DNA from: Pandoraea faecigallinarum
GTDB lineage: Bacteria; Pseudomonadota; Gammaproteobacteria; Burkholderiales; Burkholderiaceae
DNA length: 64,000 bases
Reading direction: 5' to 3'
NCBI RefSeq assembly: GCF_001029105.3
Contig: NZ_CP011807.3
Location: 4,030,001-4,094,000 of the forward strand
The number at the start of each line of letters is the position of its first letter. Within the stretch, counting starts at the first letter, position 1. A program made the position numbers and the translations under genes. The notes beneath the pieces are model-generated. The model had not been told where the DNA came from. It did no database searches and saw only the letters and a program-made list of their open reading frames with translations. Of the stretch, positions 1-10,529 are shown piece after piece.

Positions 1-74
1 TTCGCCATGCCAGCGAGCATCAGCCCCAGTCCGAAGACCAGCCCGCCGATCCACGCGAAAAGCACCTTTGTCAT
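1..74 (-). CDS. YeeE/YedE-family membrane protein, second of a pair (partial)
   Basis: Only the first 24 residues are inside the window. They form one Gly/Leu-rich hydrophobic segment (start [11 protein letters not shown], then GLMLAGMA), typical of the second half-size YeeE/YedE protein that follows a first one in bacterial sulfur-handling operons. Its ATG overlaps the TGA of the upstream YeeE gene (ATGA at 74-71), so the two are probably translationally coupled and may form one heteromeric channel. Family members are linked to uptake of thiosulfate or related sulfur species; that role here is inferred from the family and from the BigR-like regulator next door. The rest of the gene lies beyond position 1. 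Confidence 0.75.
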   Translation of the reverse strand, partial: MTKVLFAWIGGLVFGLGLMLAGMA

Positions 75-550
75 ACCGAACCTCCCGCGCCGGCGATACC
101 CAAGACATGACCCAGGACATGACCCAGGACATGACGCACGACATAGACAGTCAGAACCCCCGTGGCCATGAAGCACAGCGTGGCGACGAGCGAGCGCCAC
201 GACAATCGCGACAGACCGCACACGCCGTGACCGCTCGTGCATCCCGAACCCAGACGCGTGCCGAAGCCCACGAGCAGGCCTGCGACGACGAGCATCGCCG
301 TACTAGCATCGATCTGCGCTTCGGGCGCGACGGTCACCGCGCGATACGCCCATGGCGCCGCCATCAATCCGATGATGAACGCGACACGCCATGCGATATC
401 GCCCGAGCGCGGGCGCAACAGACCGCCCACGATACCGGAGATGCCGGCGATCCGTCCCGAGGACAGCATCAGCCAGACGGCGGCAACGCCGACAAGCCCA
501 CCGCCGGCGAGCGACGCCCACGGCGTGAAGTTAAGGGTATCGAGTGTCAT
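71..550 (-). CDS. YeeE/YedE-family sulfur transport protein
   Basis: A 159-residue integral membrane protein with about four hydrophobic segments. The family signature [12 protein letters not shown] near residue 108 holds the two cysteines and Gly-rich turn that conduct thiosulfate in characterised YeeE proteins. The start at 550 is preceded by a strong AGGAGG (556-561). It lies 31 bp downstream of the BigR-like gene and overlaps the next YeeE gene by 4 bp, so regulator and transporter are probably one transcript. The C-terminus contains the tandem repeat [13 protein letters not shown], encoded by three 12-bp DNA repeats (104-139), which makes its length potentially variable. The substrate (thiosulfate, sulfite or another reduced sulfur species) cannot be told from sequence. 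Confidence 0.85.
   Translation of the reverse strand: MTLDTLNFTPWASLAGGGLVGVAAVWLMLSSGRIAGISGIVGGLLRPRSGDIAWRVAFIIGLMAAPWAYRAVTVAPEAQIDASTAMLVVAGLLVGFGTRLGSGCTSGHGVCGLSRLSWRSLVATLCFMATGVLTVYVVRHVLGHVLGHVLGIAGAGGSV
104..139. repeat. Three tandem 12-bp repeats in the YeeE C-terminus
   Basis: The 12-mer GACATGACCCAG occurs twice in a row (104-115 and 116-127), followed by a third copy with two changes (128-139). The unit is a multiple of three, so copy changes alter the number of GHVL units in the YeeE protein without shifting the frame. Confidence 0.85.
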
Positions 551-581
551 GACGCACACCTCCTGTGGCGCCTTCAGGCTT

Positions 582-959
582 TCAGGCCTGCGGGCAGAAC
601 TGGTCGTAGAGACACGCGAGCACGGCAAGCACCGCCGCGTCGGCCACGGCGTAATAGATACGTTTGCCGTCGCGCCGGGTCGTGACGAGCGCTTCGCTGC
701 GCAGCACGGCGAGTTGCTGGGAAAGCGTGGGTTGACGGATGTCGAGCTGCGCTTCGAGTTCGCCCACGGACAATTCGCCCTGCGTGAGCTGACACAGAAT
801 GAGCAACCGGTCTTCGTTGGCAAGCGCACGCAACAACGCCGTCGCGTCGTGCGCGGCCGCACGCAGGCGCGCAATGTCGAGCGGCGCGGCGCGGCGATCG
901 TCTCGGAGCGCGGCGGCGGCGCGCGGGGCGACGGGGGATAGCGCAGTGGCTCGTGGCAT
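582..959 (-). CDS. bigR: ArsR-family persulfide-responsive repressor, BigR/SqrR type
   Basis: A 125-residue winged-helix ArsR-family protein; the recognition helix region is [14 protein letters not shown] (about 74-87). It has cysteines at 56, 116 and 122. Cys56 and Cys122 are 66 residues apart, the spacing of the two redox cysteines known in BigR and SqrR, which form a tetrasulfide bridge on exposure to persulfide and then release DNA. The gene leads an operon with two YeeE-type proteins and is divergent from a Blh-type hydrolase, the classic bigR neighbourhood. It probably represses both directions from the AT-rich intergenic stretch at 1045-1073. The N-terminal 30 residues are Ala/Arg-rich, so a start further in is possible. 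Confidence 0.85.
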   Translation of the reverse strand: MPRATALSPVAPRAAAALRDDRRAAPLDIARLRAAAHDATALLRALANEDRLLILCQLTQGELSVGELEAQLDIRQPTLSQQLAVLRSEALVTTRRDGKRIYYAVADAAVLAVLACLYDQFCPQA

Positions 960-1044
960 GGCAGGATCGATGCAAATCAGAAAGCCGTGACGCGACGAGA
1001 TGTCGCGCCGCTTTGCGAGATGTCACACATATCGCGGACACTTT

Positions 1045-1073
1045 ACTGATTTATAATATATGAATCGATAAAC
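1045..1073. promoter_or_regulatory. AT-rich divergent operator/promoter region between bigR and blh
   Basis: In an otherwise GC-rich gap, 1045-1073 is almost pure A/T and contains TTATAATATATGAATC. It supplies a good -10-like hexamer (TATAAT, 1052-1057) for the rightward hydrolase gene and resembles the AT-rich elements bound by BigR-type repressors. Exact operator limits are inferred. Confidence 0.5.
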
Positions 1074-1090
1074 TTTTGCAGGAGCCGGTC

Positions 1091-1960
1091 ATGTCAGCCA
1101 CGCCAGCACACATCGAAGCCTTCTTCGACACCGCCACCGCCACGGTGACGTATGTCGTATTCGATGCGCCGGGCGGGCACGCAGCGATCATCGACCCGGT
1201 GCTCGACTACGATCCGAAGGCCGGCCGCACGCACACGGGTTCGGCGCAGCGCGTACTCGACTTCGTTGCTGCGCAACGGCTCGCCGTCGACTGGATTCTG
1301 GAGACACATGCCCACGCCGACCATCTCTCGTCGGCGCGCTGGCTCAAGGAACGGGTGGGCGGGCGCATCGCCATCGGCGCGCACATCCGCGACGTGCAGC
1401 ACGTCTTCAAGAAGCTATTTCATCTGGGCGCCGACGTGCCGCCCGACGGCTCGCAGTTCGATCATCTCTTCGAGGACGGGGAAACGTTCGCCATCGGCGC
1501 ATTGCAGGCCGAGGCGATGTTCGTGCCGGGGCATACCCCTGCGGACATGGCATATCGCGTGGGCGACGCCGTCTTCGTGGGCGACACCCTTTTCATGCCG
1601 GACGTGGGCACGGCGCGCTGCGACTTTCCCGGCGGCAATGCGCACACGCTGTTCCGTTCGATCCGCCGATTGCTCGCGTTGCCGGCGTCCACCCGCCTGT
1701 TCATGTGTCACGACTACCCGCCGCCCGGACGCCCCGCCCACTGGCAAACGACCGTGGGGGAACAGCGCCGCGCGAACATCCACGTACATGACGGCATCGA
1801 CGAAGCGGCGTTCGTCGCCATGCGTGAAGCGCGCGATCGCACGCTCGACATGCCGACGCTGATCCTGCCCGCCGTGCAGGTCAATATCCGCGCCGGCGAC
1901 ATGCCCGCGCCGGAAGCAAACGGCACGCGCTATCTGAAAATCCCGCTCAACGCGCTGTAA
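1091..1960 (+). CDS. blh: Blh-type MBL-fold metallo-hydrolase / persulfide dioxygenase-like
   Basis: A 289-residue metallo-beta-lactamase-fold protein. The metal motif HAHADH is at 73-78, followed by further ligands in PGHTPAD, GDTLF and CHDYPP. This arrangement is shared by ETHE1-type persulfide dioxygenases and by Blh, which oxidise glutathione persulfide to sulfite. ATG at 1091 is preferred over the TTG at 1076 because GCAGGAG (1078-1084) sits at proper spacing. It is divergent from bigR and so probably derepressed by sulfide or persulfide. Its 3' end overlaps the convergent LysR gene by 14 bp. I see no rhodanese domain in the protein, so it resembles the hydrolase half of Blh proteins. 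Confidence 0.82.
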   Translation: MSATPAHIEAFFDTATATVTYVVFDAPGGHAAIIDPVLDYDPKAGRTHTGSAQRVLDFVAAQRLAVDWILETHAHADHLSSARWLKERVGGRIAIGAHIRDVQHVFKKLFHLGADVPPDGSQFDHLFEDGETFAIGALQAEAMFVPGHTPADMAYRVGDAVFVGDTLFMPDVGTARCDFPGGNAHTLFRSIRRLLALPASTRLFMCHDYPPPGRPAHWQTTVGEQRRANIHVHDGIDEAAFVAMREARDRTLDMPTLILPAVQVNIRAGDMPAPEANGTRYLKIPLNAL

Positions 1961-2864
1961 GTCCCGCCGGCGCGCCCAACTGCTCGGCGAGCGCATCGCG
2001 CGCGCGCGTGACCCACTCGGGTTCACCGCGACGCGCGGGCAACAGGTGAAATTCGGCGTCAGGCAAGGGGGGCAAACGTCGCCCCGGCACCAACGCTTCG
2101 ACACGTGCCAGCGACGGCCCCGCCGCCGATGCGTTCAGGCACGCGACACCCAGCCCTGCATTCAATGCCAGTTGCAAACCCGCCACACCCGACGCCACAT
2201 GGGCGATGGCGTACGGCACTTCGTGCTCGTCGAGCCATTGCGTGGTGAACCGATGCAGTGCACACGTATCCGGCAGTACCAGCAACGGTAACGGCGCGTG
2301 CACGTCCAGCACGAAATCGGGCGCCGCCACCCAATCGAGCGATTCGCGCCCGAGGGGTCGTGTGCCTGTCACGGCATCGCGACCGAGCGACCTGCCGAGC
2401 ACCCGCATGGACAACCCGATGTCGAATTCGCCGGTGTCGTAACCGCTCTCGATCACACCGCTTTTCAGGATCGTGACGTGGATGCGCAGCGACGGGTATG
2501 CCGTGCCCAGGTACCGCAGCAGGCGCGCGACCTCGCCCGGACGGAAGTAATCCGTAATCGCCAGGCGCAGTTCTCCCGCAAGCGAGAACCCGCGAACATC
2601 GTGCCAGGCATGTTCGGACTGCGCGATCAATTGTCTCGCGTGCCCGAGCAGACGCTCGCCCGCCGGTGTGGTCGACACGCCCTGTTTGCCGCGCGTGAAC
2701 AACGTCACGCCGACACGCTCCTCGAGCTTGCGCATCTGCTCGCTCACCGACGACTGCGACAGAAACACGCGTGGCGCGGCCGCCGAAAGACTCCCCGCCT
2801 CGGCCACCGCGACGAAGGTCCGCAACTGCTCGAAATCGAATCCGGGCGTCATAACGCTATCCAT
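1947..2864 (-). CDS. LysR-family transcriptional regulator
   Basis: A 305-residue LysR protein. The N-terminal helix-turn-helix (residues about 8-65) contains GSLSAAAPRVFLSQSSVSEQM, followed by an effector-binding domain. It is divergent from the tautomerase gene at 2987 with a 122-bp intergenic region, the usual LysR arrangement for a regulator and its target. The start may be MDSV (2864) or the ATG four codons in (2852). The gene converges with blh and overlaps it by 14 bp at the 3' end. The effector is unknown; the neighbouring tautomerase suggests an aromatic or other ring-cleavage metabolite, but that is a guess from context. Confidence 0.85.
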   Translation of the reverse strand: MDSVMTPGFDFEQLRTFVAVAEAGSLSAAAPRVFLSQSSVSEQMRKLEERVGVTLFTRGKQGVSTTPAGERLLGHARQLIAQSEHAWHDVRGFSLAGELRLAITDYFRPGEVARLLRYLGTAYPSLRIHVTILKSGVIESGYDTGEFDIGLSMRVLGRSLGRDAVTGTRPLGRESLDWVAAPDFVLDVHAPLPLLVLPDTCALHRFTTQWLDEHEVPYAIAHVASGVAGLQLALNAGLGVACLNASAAGPSLARVEALVPGRRLPPLPDAEFHLLPARRGEPEWVTRARDALAEQLGAPAGLTAR

Positions 2865-2986
2865 TAATGAAACCGATGGATGAAATCGTATATTCCCGCT
2901 TTTCCGATGTCAAACCTCTCCCTAGACTGAAGCCGTGATCTTCATCGTCACGCTTTTAACGACACGTTTTCCCAAGGAGTGCCATC

Positions 2987-3388
2987 ATGCCGCACATCGT
3001 TCTGCAACTCTCGGGCACGCCCGACGACACCCTCTCCCGCCAAGCCGTTCGCGCCGTCTCGCAATTGACCGTCGACACGCTGCACAAGGCGCCTGAAGTC
3101 ATCGCCGTGAGCGTCGAGTACATCCCTCACGAGCGCTGGTTCATCGGCGGCACACCGCTCTCGGAGCAAGGCAAGAACGCCTTCCATCTGGATATCAGTG
3201 TCACGGACGAGACGAATACCAAAGCGGAAAAGGCGCGGTTCATCGCGCAGGTTTTCGAAACGCTGTCCGCCATTCTCGGCAACGTGCACGAGTGTTCCTA
3301 CATCCACGTGATCGATGCACGGGCCGCCGCCTATGGCTACGGCGGGCGCACGCAGGAGTACCGGCATCAGCGCACGCCCGCCCTTTGA
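2987..3388 (+). CDS. Tautomerase superfamily protein (4-oxalocrotonate tautomerase-like)
   Basis: A 133-residue protein whose mature N-terminus would be Pro (MPHIVLQL), the catalytic base of the tautomerase superfamily. The length matches the longer two-domain or cis-CaaD/MSAD-like members rather than the 62-residue classic 4-OT. The segment VEYIPHERWFIGG (about 44-56) carries the aromatic and Arg positions typical of this subgroup. AAGGAG at 2974-2979 supports the start. It is divergent from a LysR regulator that probably controls it. The substrate is not predictable; family members isomerise unsaturated keto-acids or hydrate halogenated acids. Confidence 0.75.
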   Translation: MPHIVLQLSGTPDDTLSRQAVRAVSQLTVDTLHKAPEVIAVSVEYIPHERWFIGGTPLSEQGKNAFHLDISVTDETNTKAEKARFIAQVFETLSAILGNVHECSYIHVIDARAAAYGYGGRTQEYRHQRTPAL

Positions 3389-3602
3389 TCGTTTCGCAAC
3401 GCGCGGGCGCGCAGCCGATGCGACGACGGCGAAACCGGCAATCCCGACTACCTGCCGATTTCGCCGAACGCTTTGTCCATGCACATTCCAGCCGCATCGA
3501 ACGATACATTTTCAACATTTTCTTACGACTATTAGCTTCGTAACGAACGCGTCCCCTCGTACGATGAAGGTGTACCAAAACTTCGCTTTCAAGGGGGCGA
3601 AC

Positions 3603-3983
3603 ATGAAAAAACTGACATTGACCATCACGCTTGTCGCCGCCACGCTCGGCGGCTTTGCCGTGGCGCCGGCTCACGCTCAGGTGGGCGTATCGATCAGCAT
3701 CGGCGCACCGCCGCCGCCGCGCTACGAGCCGGTCCCGCCGCCGCGCGCCGGCTACGTCTGGGCGCCGGGCTTCTGGGACTGGGACGGCCATCGGCACGCG
3801 TGGCGCGAGGGCCATTGGGAACGCGCACGTCCGGGTTACGCCTATCGCGCCCCGGCCTGGCACCAGGGTCCGCACGGGTGGGAATTGAACCGTGGCGGAT
3901 GGGAGCACGGCGGTCCGGACCATCATGACAATCGCGACCGTGGTCACGACCACGATCATGACCATGATCGCTATCACGGCTAA
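3603..3983 (+). CDS. Secreted YXWGXW-repeat-type protein with His/Asp-rich tail
   Basis: A 126-residue exported protein. Residues 1-25 form a signal peptide (MKKLTLTITLVAATLGG to AHAQ cleavage). Then come a Pro-rich stretch and the aromatic motif YVWAPGFWDWDGHRHAW followed by GHWERARPGY, typical of small periplasmic or outer-membrane proteins labelled YXWGXW repeat proteins. The last about 25 residues alternate His and Asp (HDHDHDHDRYHG), suggesting divalent-metal binding; this is inference from composition. GGGGCG (3595-3600) may serve as a weak ribosome site. A strong terminator follows at 4043-4070, so it is probably transcribed alone. Function is unknown in the family. Confidence 0.8.
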   Translation: MKKLTLTITLVAATLGGFAVAPAHAQVGVSISIGAPPPPRYEPVPPPRAGYVWAPGFWDWDGHRHAWREGHWERARPGYAYRAPAWHQGPHGWELNRGGWEHGGPDHHDNRDRGHDHDHDHDRYHG

Positions 3984-4042
3984 TCCCCGCACGGACCGCC
4001 CGTCCGGGCGCGAAGCTGTCGTGCAGTGAAGTTGCGATGAAA

Positions 4043-4070
4043 CGCCGGCGCTTATCAGCGCCGGCGTTTT
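4043..4070 (+). terminator. Rho-independent terminator
   Basis: Perfect 9-bp stem CGCCGGCGC (4043-4051) with GCGCCGGCG (4058-4066), 6-nt loop, then TTTT. It ends the YXWGXW-protein transcript and separates it from the ABC-transporter genes. Confidence 0.85.
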
Positions 4071-4230
4071 GCTAAGGAAAATCGGTTGGTTGGGCGCACG
4101 CGTTCCCACCGTTATCGTTGATACCCGCTCGCTGCTACCCGCAGCCCGGTCCCCGTCGATATCTGCGTGCCGTACTGTCGACGACTTCGGGACACATCAA
4201 GGATCAACGAAAAACGGAGCCCAACAGGCC

Positions 4231-5076
4231 ATGCAAAACAAGAATCGCCCGCCACGCGCACGTCTCGCAGTGCCCGGCATCGCTGCCGCGCTGCTTTCCA
4301 TCGCCGCCCTCGTACCGCTCGCGGCGCATGCCGACAAGCTCGACGACATCAAGAAGGCCGGCGTGCTGCGCGTCGCCACTTTCGACAGCAACCCGCCATT
4401 CGGCTACGTGGACGCGAAGTCGCACAAGATCGTCGGCCTCGACGTCGATTATGCGAAAGCACTCGCCGACAAGCTTGGCGTGAAGCTCGAACTGCAACCG
4501 ACGAACCCCGCCAACCGCATTCCGTTCCTCACGTCGAAGAAAGTCGACCTCGTGCTGGCCAACTTCACCATCACGGACGAGCGCGCCAAGCAGGTCGATT
4601 TCAGCATTCCCTACTTCTCGTCGGGCCAGCAGTTCCTCGCGAAAAAGGGCACGCTGTCGTCGCCCGATCAATTGAGCGCACTGCGCATCGGTGCCGACAA
4701 GGGCACGACGAACGAGATCACACTGCGCGAGAAATTCCCGAAGGCCACCATCGTCGCGTTCGACGACACGCCGTTCGCATTCGCGGCACTGCGCACCGGC
4801 ACCGTGCAGGCAATCACGCAGGACGGGCCGAAGCTCGTCGGATTGCTCGCCAACGTGCCGGACAAGCAGAACTACGAGATTCCCGCGTTCACGATCTCCA
4901 ACGACTACATGGGCGTTGGCTTGCCGAAGGGCGAGCCGCGTTTGACGGCATTCGTCAACGACACGCTGCGCGATCTGGAGAAGGACGGCACGGCCGCCAA
5001 CATCTACGAGCGCTGGTTCGGCCCGAAATCGGCCCAGCCGCTGCCGCGCCTGTTCAAGATCGGCGACAAGGTCTGA
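4231..5076 (+). CDS. Amino-acid ABC transporter, periplasmic binding protein (family 3)
   Basis: A 281-residue family-3 solute-binding protein (HisJ/GlnH type). A signal peptide of about 35 residues ends AAHADK, then come the characteristic opening GVLRVATFDSNPPFGYVD and the ligand-lobe motif KKVDLVLANFTITDERAKQVDFS. The ATG at 4231 directly precedes the basic n-region of the signal peptide, and CGGAG lies at 4215-4219. Two matching permeases follow (5180, 5994). This protein would capture a polar amino acid or opine-like ligand in the periplasm; specificity is not readable. No ATPase gene is present in the window. Confidence 0.88.
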   Translation: MQNKNRPPRARLAVPGIAAALLSIAALVPLAAHADKLDDIKKAGVLRVATFDSNPPFGYVDAKSHKIVGLDVDYAKALADKLGVKLELQPTNPANRIPFLTSKKVDLVLANFTITDERAKQVDFSIPYFSSGQQFLAKKGTLSSPDQLSALRIGADKGTTNEITLREKFPKATIVAFDDTPFAFAALRTGTVQAITQDGPKLVGLLANVPDKQNYEIPAFTISNDYMGVGLPKGEPRLTAFVNDTLRDLEKDGTAANIYERWFGPKSAQPLPRLFKIGDKV

Positions 5077-5179
5077 GCGGGCGCCGGCCCAACGTCTGAC
5101 GCTTGCCCGTCGGCCTGGCCGGGGCGCATGGGATGAGAGCCCTGTGCGCGCCCGGCGTTTTGCATTGGAACGCCTCATC

Positions 5180-5902
5180 ATGATCGACTGGCTCGCTCCG
5201 AAGTACCTCGGCTGGCTGCTGAGCGGCTTCGGTGTCACGGTCGCACTGGCCACCGCAGCGAGCGCCGCCGCCACGCTGCTCGGCTTCATGCTGGCCATTG
5301 CGCGCAATTCGGCGCACCGGGGGTTCGCGCGCCCCGCGGCCACCTTCGTCGCGCTCATGCGCAATACGCCATTGCTCGTGCAGCTCTTCTTCTGGTACTT
5401 CGGCGTTGCCGCATTGCTGCCGCCCGGCGCGATACAGTGGCTGTCGCAGGCGCATGTCTGGCACGTGGTGTTCTTCGACATTCGCTGGCCGACATTGGAG
5501 ACGCTTGCCGGTTTCATCGGCCTGACGATCTATACGACGGCGTTTATCGGTGAAGAAATTCGCGCCGGGTTGCGCGGCGTACCCGCAGGACAAACGAATG
5601 CTGCGGCCGCGCTCGGCATGCGCCCGCTTGCGATCTTCCGATATGTGGTGCTGCCGCAGGCGGTGCGCATCGCGATGCCGCCGCTGTTCGGCCAGTACAT
5701 GAACGTGGTGAAAAATTCGTCGCTGACGATGGCGATCGGACTGGCGGAACTCTCCTATGCCTCGCGGCAAGTGGAGACGGAGACGTTCCGGACGTTTCAG
5801 GCCTTCGGCATCGCCACGCTGCTCTACATCGGCGCCATTGCCGTGATCGAGGCACTCAGCATGGCAACGACACATCGGCACGCCGCCGCGCCCTCACGCT
5901 GA
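5180..5902 (+). CDS. Amino-acid ABC transporter permease (HisM/GlnP type)
   Basis: About 240 residues, with five or six membrane spans and the His/Glu/Gln permease signature around MRNTPLLVQLFFWYF. The cytoplasmic coupling (EAA-like) loop is AALGMRPLAIFRYVVLPQAVRIAMPP. I chose ATG 5180 because an upstream GTG at 5144 would add a basic stretch without obvious function, although no strong ribosome site precedes 5180. It follows the binding-protein gene by 103 bp and is separated from the second permease by a five-copy 12-bp tandem repeat. Confidence 0.85.
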   Translation: MIDWLAPKYLGWLLSGFGVTVALATAASAAATLLGFMLAIARNSAHRGFARPAATFVALMRNTPLLVQLFFWYFGVAALLPPGAIQWLSQAHVWHVVFFDIRWPTLETLAGFIGLTIYTTAFIGEEIRAGLRGVPAGQTNAAAALGMRPLAIFRYVVLPQAVRIAMPPLFGQYMNVVKNSSLTMAIGLAELSYASRQVETETFRTFQAFGIATLLYIGAIAVIEALSMATTHRHAAAPSR

Positions 5903-5924
5903 TCCTGCACGCCCGTCCTGTGCG

Positions 5925-5984
5925 CCCATACCGACGCTCATACCGACGCCCATACCGACACCCACTCCGACGACGATACCGACG
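5925..5984. repeat. Five tandem 12-bp repeats between two permease genes
   Basis: Five 12-mers in register (5925-5936, 5937-5948, 5949-5960, 5961-5972, 5973-5984) with consensus CCCATACCGACG and one to three mismatches each. They fill the gap between the permease genes and end 9 bp before the start codon of the second one, where a ribosome site would be expected. Confidence 0.9.
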
Positions 5985-5993
5985 CCGTTGCCC

Positions 5994-6873
5994 ATGAACT
6001 TCTCCGCCGTACTCGACAACCTGCCCTACCTGCTGTGGGGCGACTTTCCGGACGGACCGCTCTCGGGCGCCGCGCTCACGCTCGCGCTCGCCACACTCAG
6101 TGCGCTCGCCTCCGGCGTGCTGGGCCTGGCCGGCGGCATCGCCCTGGCCATGCTCGGCGGCCCGGCACGATGGGGGCTGACCTTCGCGATCGGCTTCTTT
6201 CGCGCGATTCCCGTTCTGATGCTGATCTTCTGGACGTACTTTCTGCTGCCGATTCTGTTCGGCGTGGACGTGCCCGGCCTGGCCACTGTCGCCTGCGCGC
6301 TCGCGCTGATCGGCGGGGCATATCTTTCACACACGGTCTACGCGGGCATTCGAGGCGTCGGCCCAGCGCAGTGGCAAGCCGGCATGTCGCTCGGCCTCAC
6401 GCGCGTGCAGACGCTGCGTCACATCGTGCTGCCGCAGGCGCTGCGCATCATGACGCCATCGTTCGTCAATCAGTGGATTTCGCTCGTGAAAGATACCTCG
6501 CTGGCGTACATCGTCGGCGTGGCCGAACTGTCGTTCGTCGCCACGCAGGTCAACAGCCGGTTGATGGTCTATCCCGCCGAGGTATTTGCCTTCGTCGCCC
6601 TGATCTACTTCGCGATGTGCAGCGCGCTCGAATGGCTTTGCACGGCACTGCTGGGCAAGCCGCCGCATCCCCGGGCCAGGGCGCCGGAAAACGCAACGGC
6701 CAGGCCCCGGCAGAGCTGGCAGCGCATCGTGTCGATGTGGCTGCCTTCCGCGCCGGGGCTTGCGAATGCTGCGAATGTCCTTACGGGCGCCGTCGAGCGC
6801 CTGCGTCGTCTTGCGCATCGCGACCGGCGCCGCACTCCGGAGAACGTTCCGGAACACGAGCGCCGTGTGGACT

Positions 6874-6896
<23 letters not shown>
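5994..6896 (+). CDS. Amino-acid ABC transporter permease with extended C-terminus
   Basis: A 300-residue inner-membrane permease paired with the one at 5180. The FRAIPVLMLIFWTYF signature and coupling loop SLGLTRVQTLRHIVLPQALRIMTPS are intact. The conserved permease part ends near residue 220. The remaining about 80 residues are an Arg/Pro/Ala-rich tail unlike usual family members and run 23 bp into the convergent maeB gene. The ATG is used rather than the TTG two codons earlier. An ATP-binding subunit, normally next, is absent. The tail may be read-through of formerly non-coding DNA after loss of an ancestral stop; that is inference. Confidence 0.82.
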
Positions 6897-9162
<2,266 letters not shown>

Positions 9163-9373
9163 GGCAATGTCGTCCTCGGTGATTGTCTCGGCTGATGTTC
9201 CGGGCTCCGGATTGCGCAGCGAACCGTTCTACGGGACGGCTACCGCCATGGGCGCAACGGAGGTGAAGCCATTCTAGGGAGCCGCCAGCGGGGGACGATT
9301 CTGAATTACTATGGGGGCATCATGTTTTCGTTATAAGCCCGGAGCATCGGGGGTTTCAGAGGATTCAGGACAG

Positions 9374-10345
9374 ATGGCGGCGGTGCCTTTCGATACGGGG
9401 GAAGTGGTCCGGCGGCTGACGACACGGCTCAAGATGCGTCATCTTGTGCTGTTGTTGCAGATTCAGCAGCACGGCTCGCTCACGCGGGTGGCAGAGCATA
9501 TGGCGACGAGCCAGCCGGCCGTCACGAGCGCCCTGGCAGAGCTGGAAAGCATGCTCGGCGGCCCGCTTTTCGATCGTACGCCGCGCGGCATGACACCGAC
9601 CCCGCTGGGCGACGTCGTGCTGGCCCGGGCACAGGCCATGGTCCACGATCTGGACCATCTGACCCGCGACATCGAGGCCGTGATGGCGGGCCATGCAGCG
9701 CGTTTGCAGGTGGGCGTGATTCCGTACATCTCGGGCAAGACGCTCGCCGCCGCGATACAGCAAACGCTGGCCCAGATTCCCCAACGCCTGACCGTCACCC
9801 TGCACGAAGGGACCAGCGAATCGCTGATGGCACAGCTACGCGATCATACGCTGGACGTGGTGATCGCCCGTGCGGCGGCGACCGTTGATCTCGCGCAGGT
9901 GCAGTTCGAAGTGCTGCATCACCAGATGCCGCGCGTGGTCGCGAGCCGGCGTCTGGCGGCCCGGCTCGGGCGAAGCGGCCCGGTGTGGCCGCAACTGGCG
10001 GAACTCGATTGGGTCATGGGCGCGCCGAACACCCCGATGCGCGACCAGCTCTCCGATCTGTTTCTGCATGCGGGCGTGGTGCCACCGGTCCCGGTGGTGG
10101 AAAGTTTCTCGTCGCGCCTGACAGGCGAGCTTCTCGCGAGCAGCGAGCGTGCCGTCTCGTTGCTGCCGGCCGACATTGCCGAAGAACTGGTGCGTATCGC
10201 CGGGGTCGCCATCGTACCGTGGTCGCTTACGTGGACGCTGCCGCCCGTGGCGATGTTCACGCGCCGGGAGAACCCGCGGGAGACGCACCGGCGCTTTACC
10301 CAGGCATTGCGCGCGCAGTATCAGGCGATGGCCGGGACGGCTTAG
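9374..10345 (+). CDS. LysR-family regulator, GbpR-like
   Basis: A 323-residue LysR protein with an N-terminal helix-turn-helix at about 23-80 (HGSLTRVAEHMATSQPAVTSAL). The domain opening LKMRHLVLLLQIQQHGSLTR resembles the GbpR group that includes sugar- and aromatic-responsive regulators. Start at ATG 9374; an upstream in-frame extension to 9311 is possible but lacks a ribosome site. It is divergent from maeB, which could be a target. Its TAG stop lies inside the first of four 9-bp repeats (10338-10373). Effector unknown. Confidence 0.85.
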   Translation: MAAVPFDTGEVVRRLTTRLKMRHLVLLLQIQQHGSLTRVAEHMATSQPAVTSALAELESMLGGPLFDRTPRGMTPTPLGDVVLARAQAMVHDLDHLTRDIEAVMAGHAARLQVGVIPYISGKTLAAAIQQTLAQIPQRLTVTLHEGTSESLMAQLRDHTLDVVIARAAATVDLAQVQFEVLHHQMPRVVASRRLAARLGRSGPVWPQLAELDWVMGAPNTPMRDQLSDLFLHAGVVPPVPVVESFSSRLTGELLASSERAVSLLPADIAEELVRIAGVAIVPWSLTWTLPPVAMFTRRENPRETHRRFTQALRAQYQAMAGTA

Positions 10346-10373
10346 GCGGCTTAGGCGGCTTGGGCGGCTTGCG
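10338..10373. repeat. Four tandem 9-bp repeats across the LysR stop codon
   Basis: Units CGGCTTAGG, CGGCTTAGG, CGGCTTGGG and CGGCTTGCG follow each other without gaps. The gene's TAG stop is inside the first unit and the second unit also holds an in-frame TAG, so the protein end is buffered against copy loss. Confidence 0.85.
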
Positions 10374-10529
10374 TGACTCGAACGGCGGGCGGATCAGGCG
10401 CACGCCCCCGTTCCGGAAAGGCACCGAAAGGTCTTTTGACGTCAAAACCGGCAAATTTCGCGAAATGCAGCCTTTTCAGCTCGTTTCCCACCCGATTGCC
10501 CGAGCAGTGTCCGTCGTAAGGTGTCGTTC

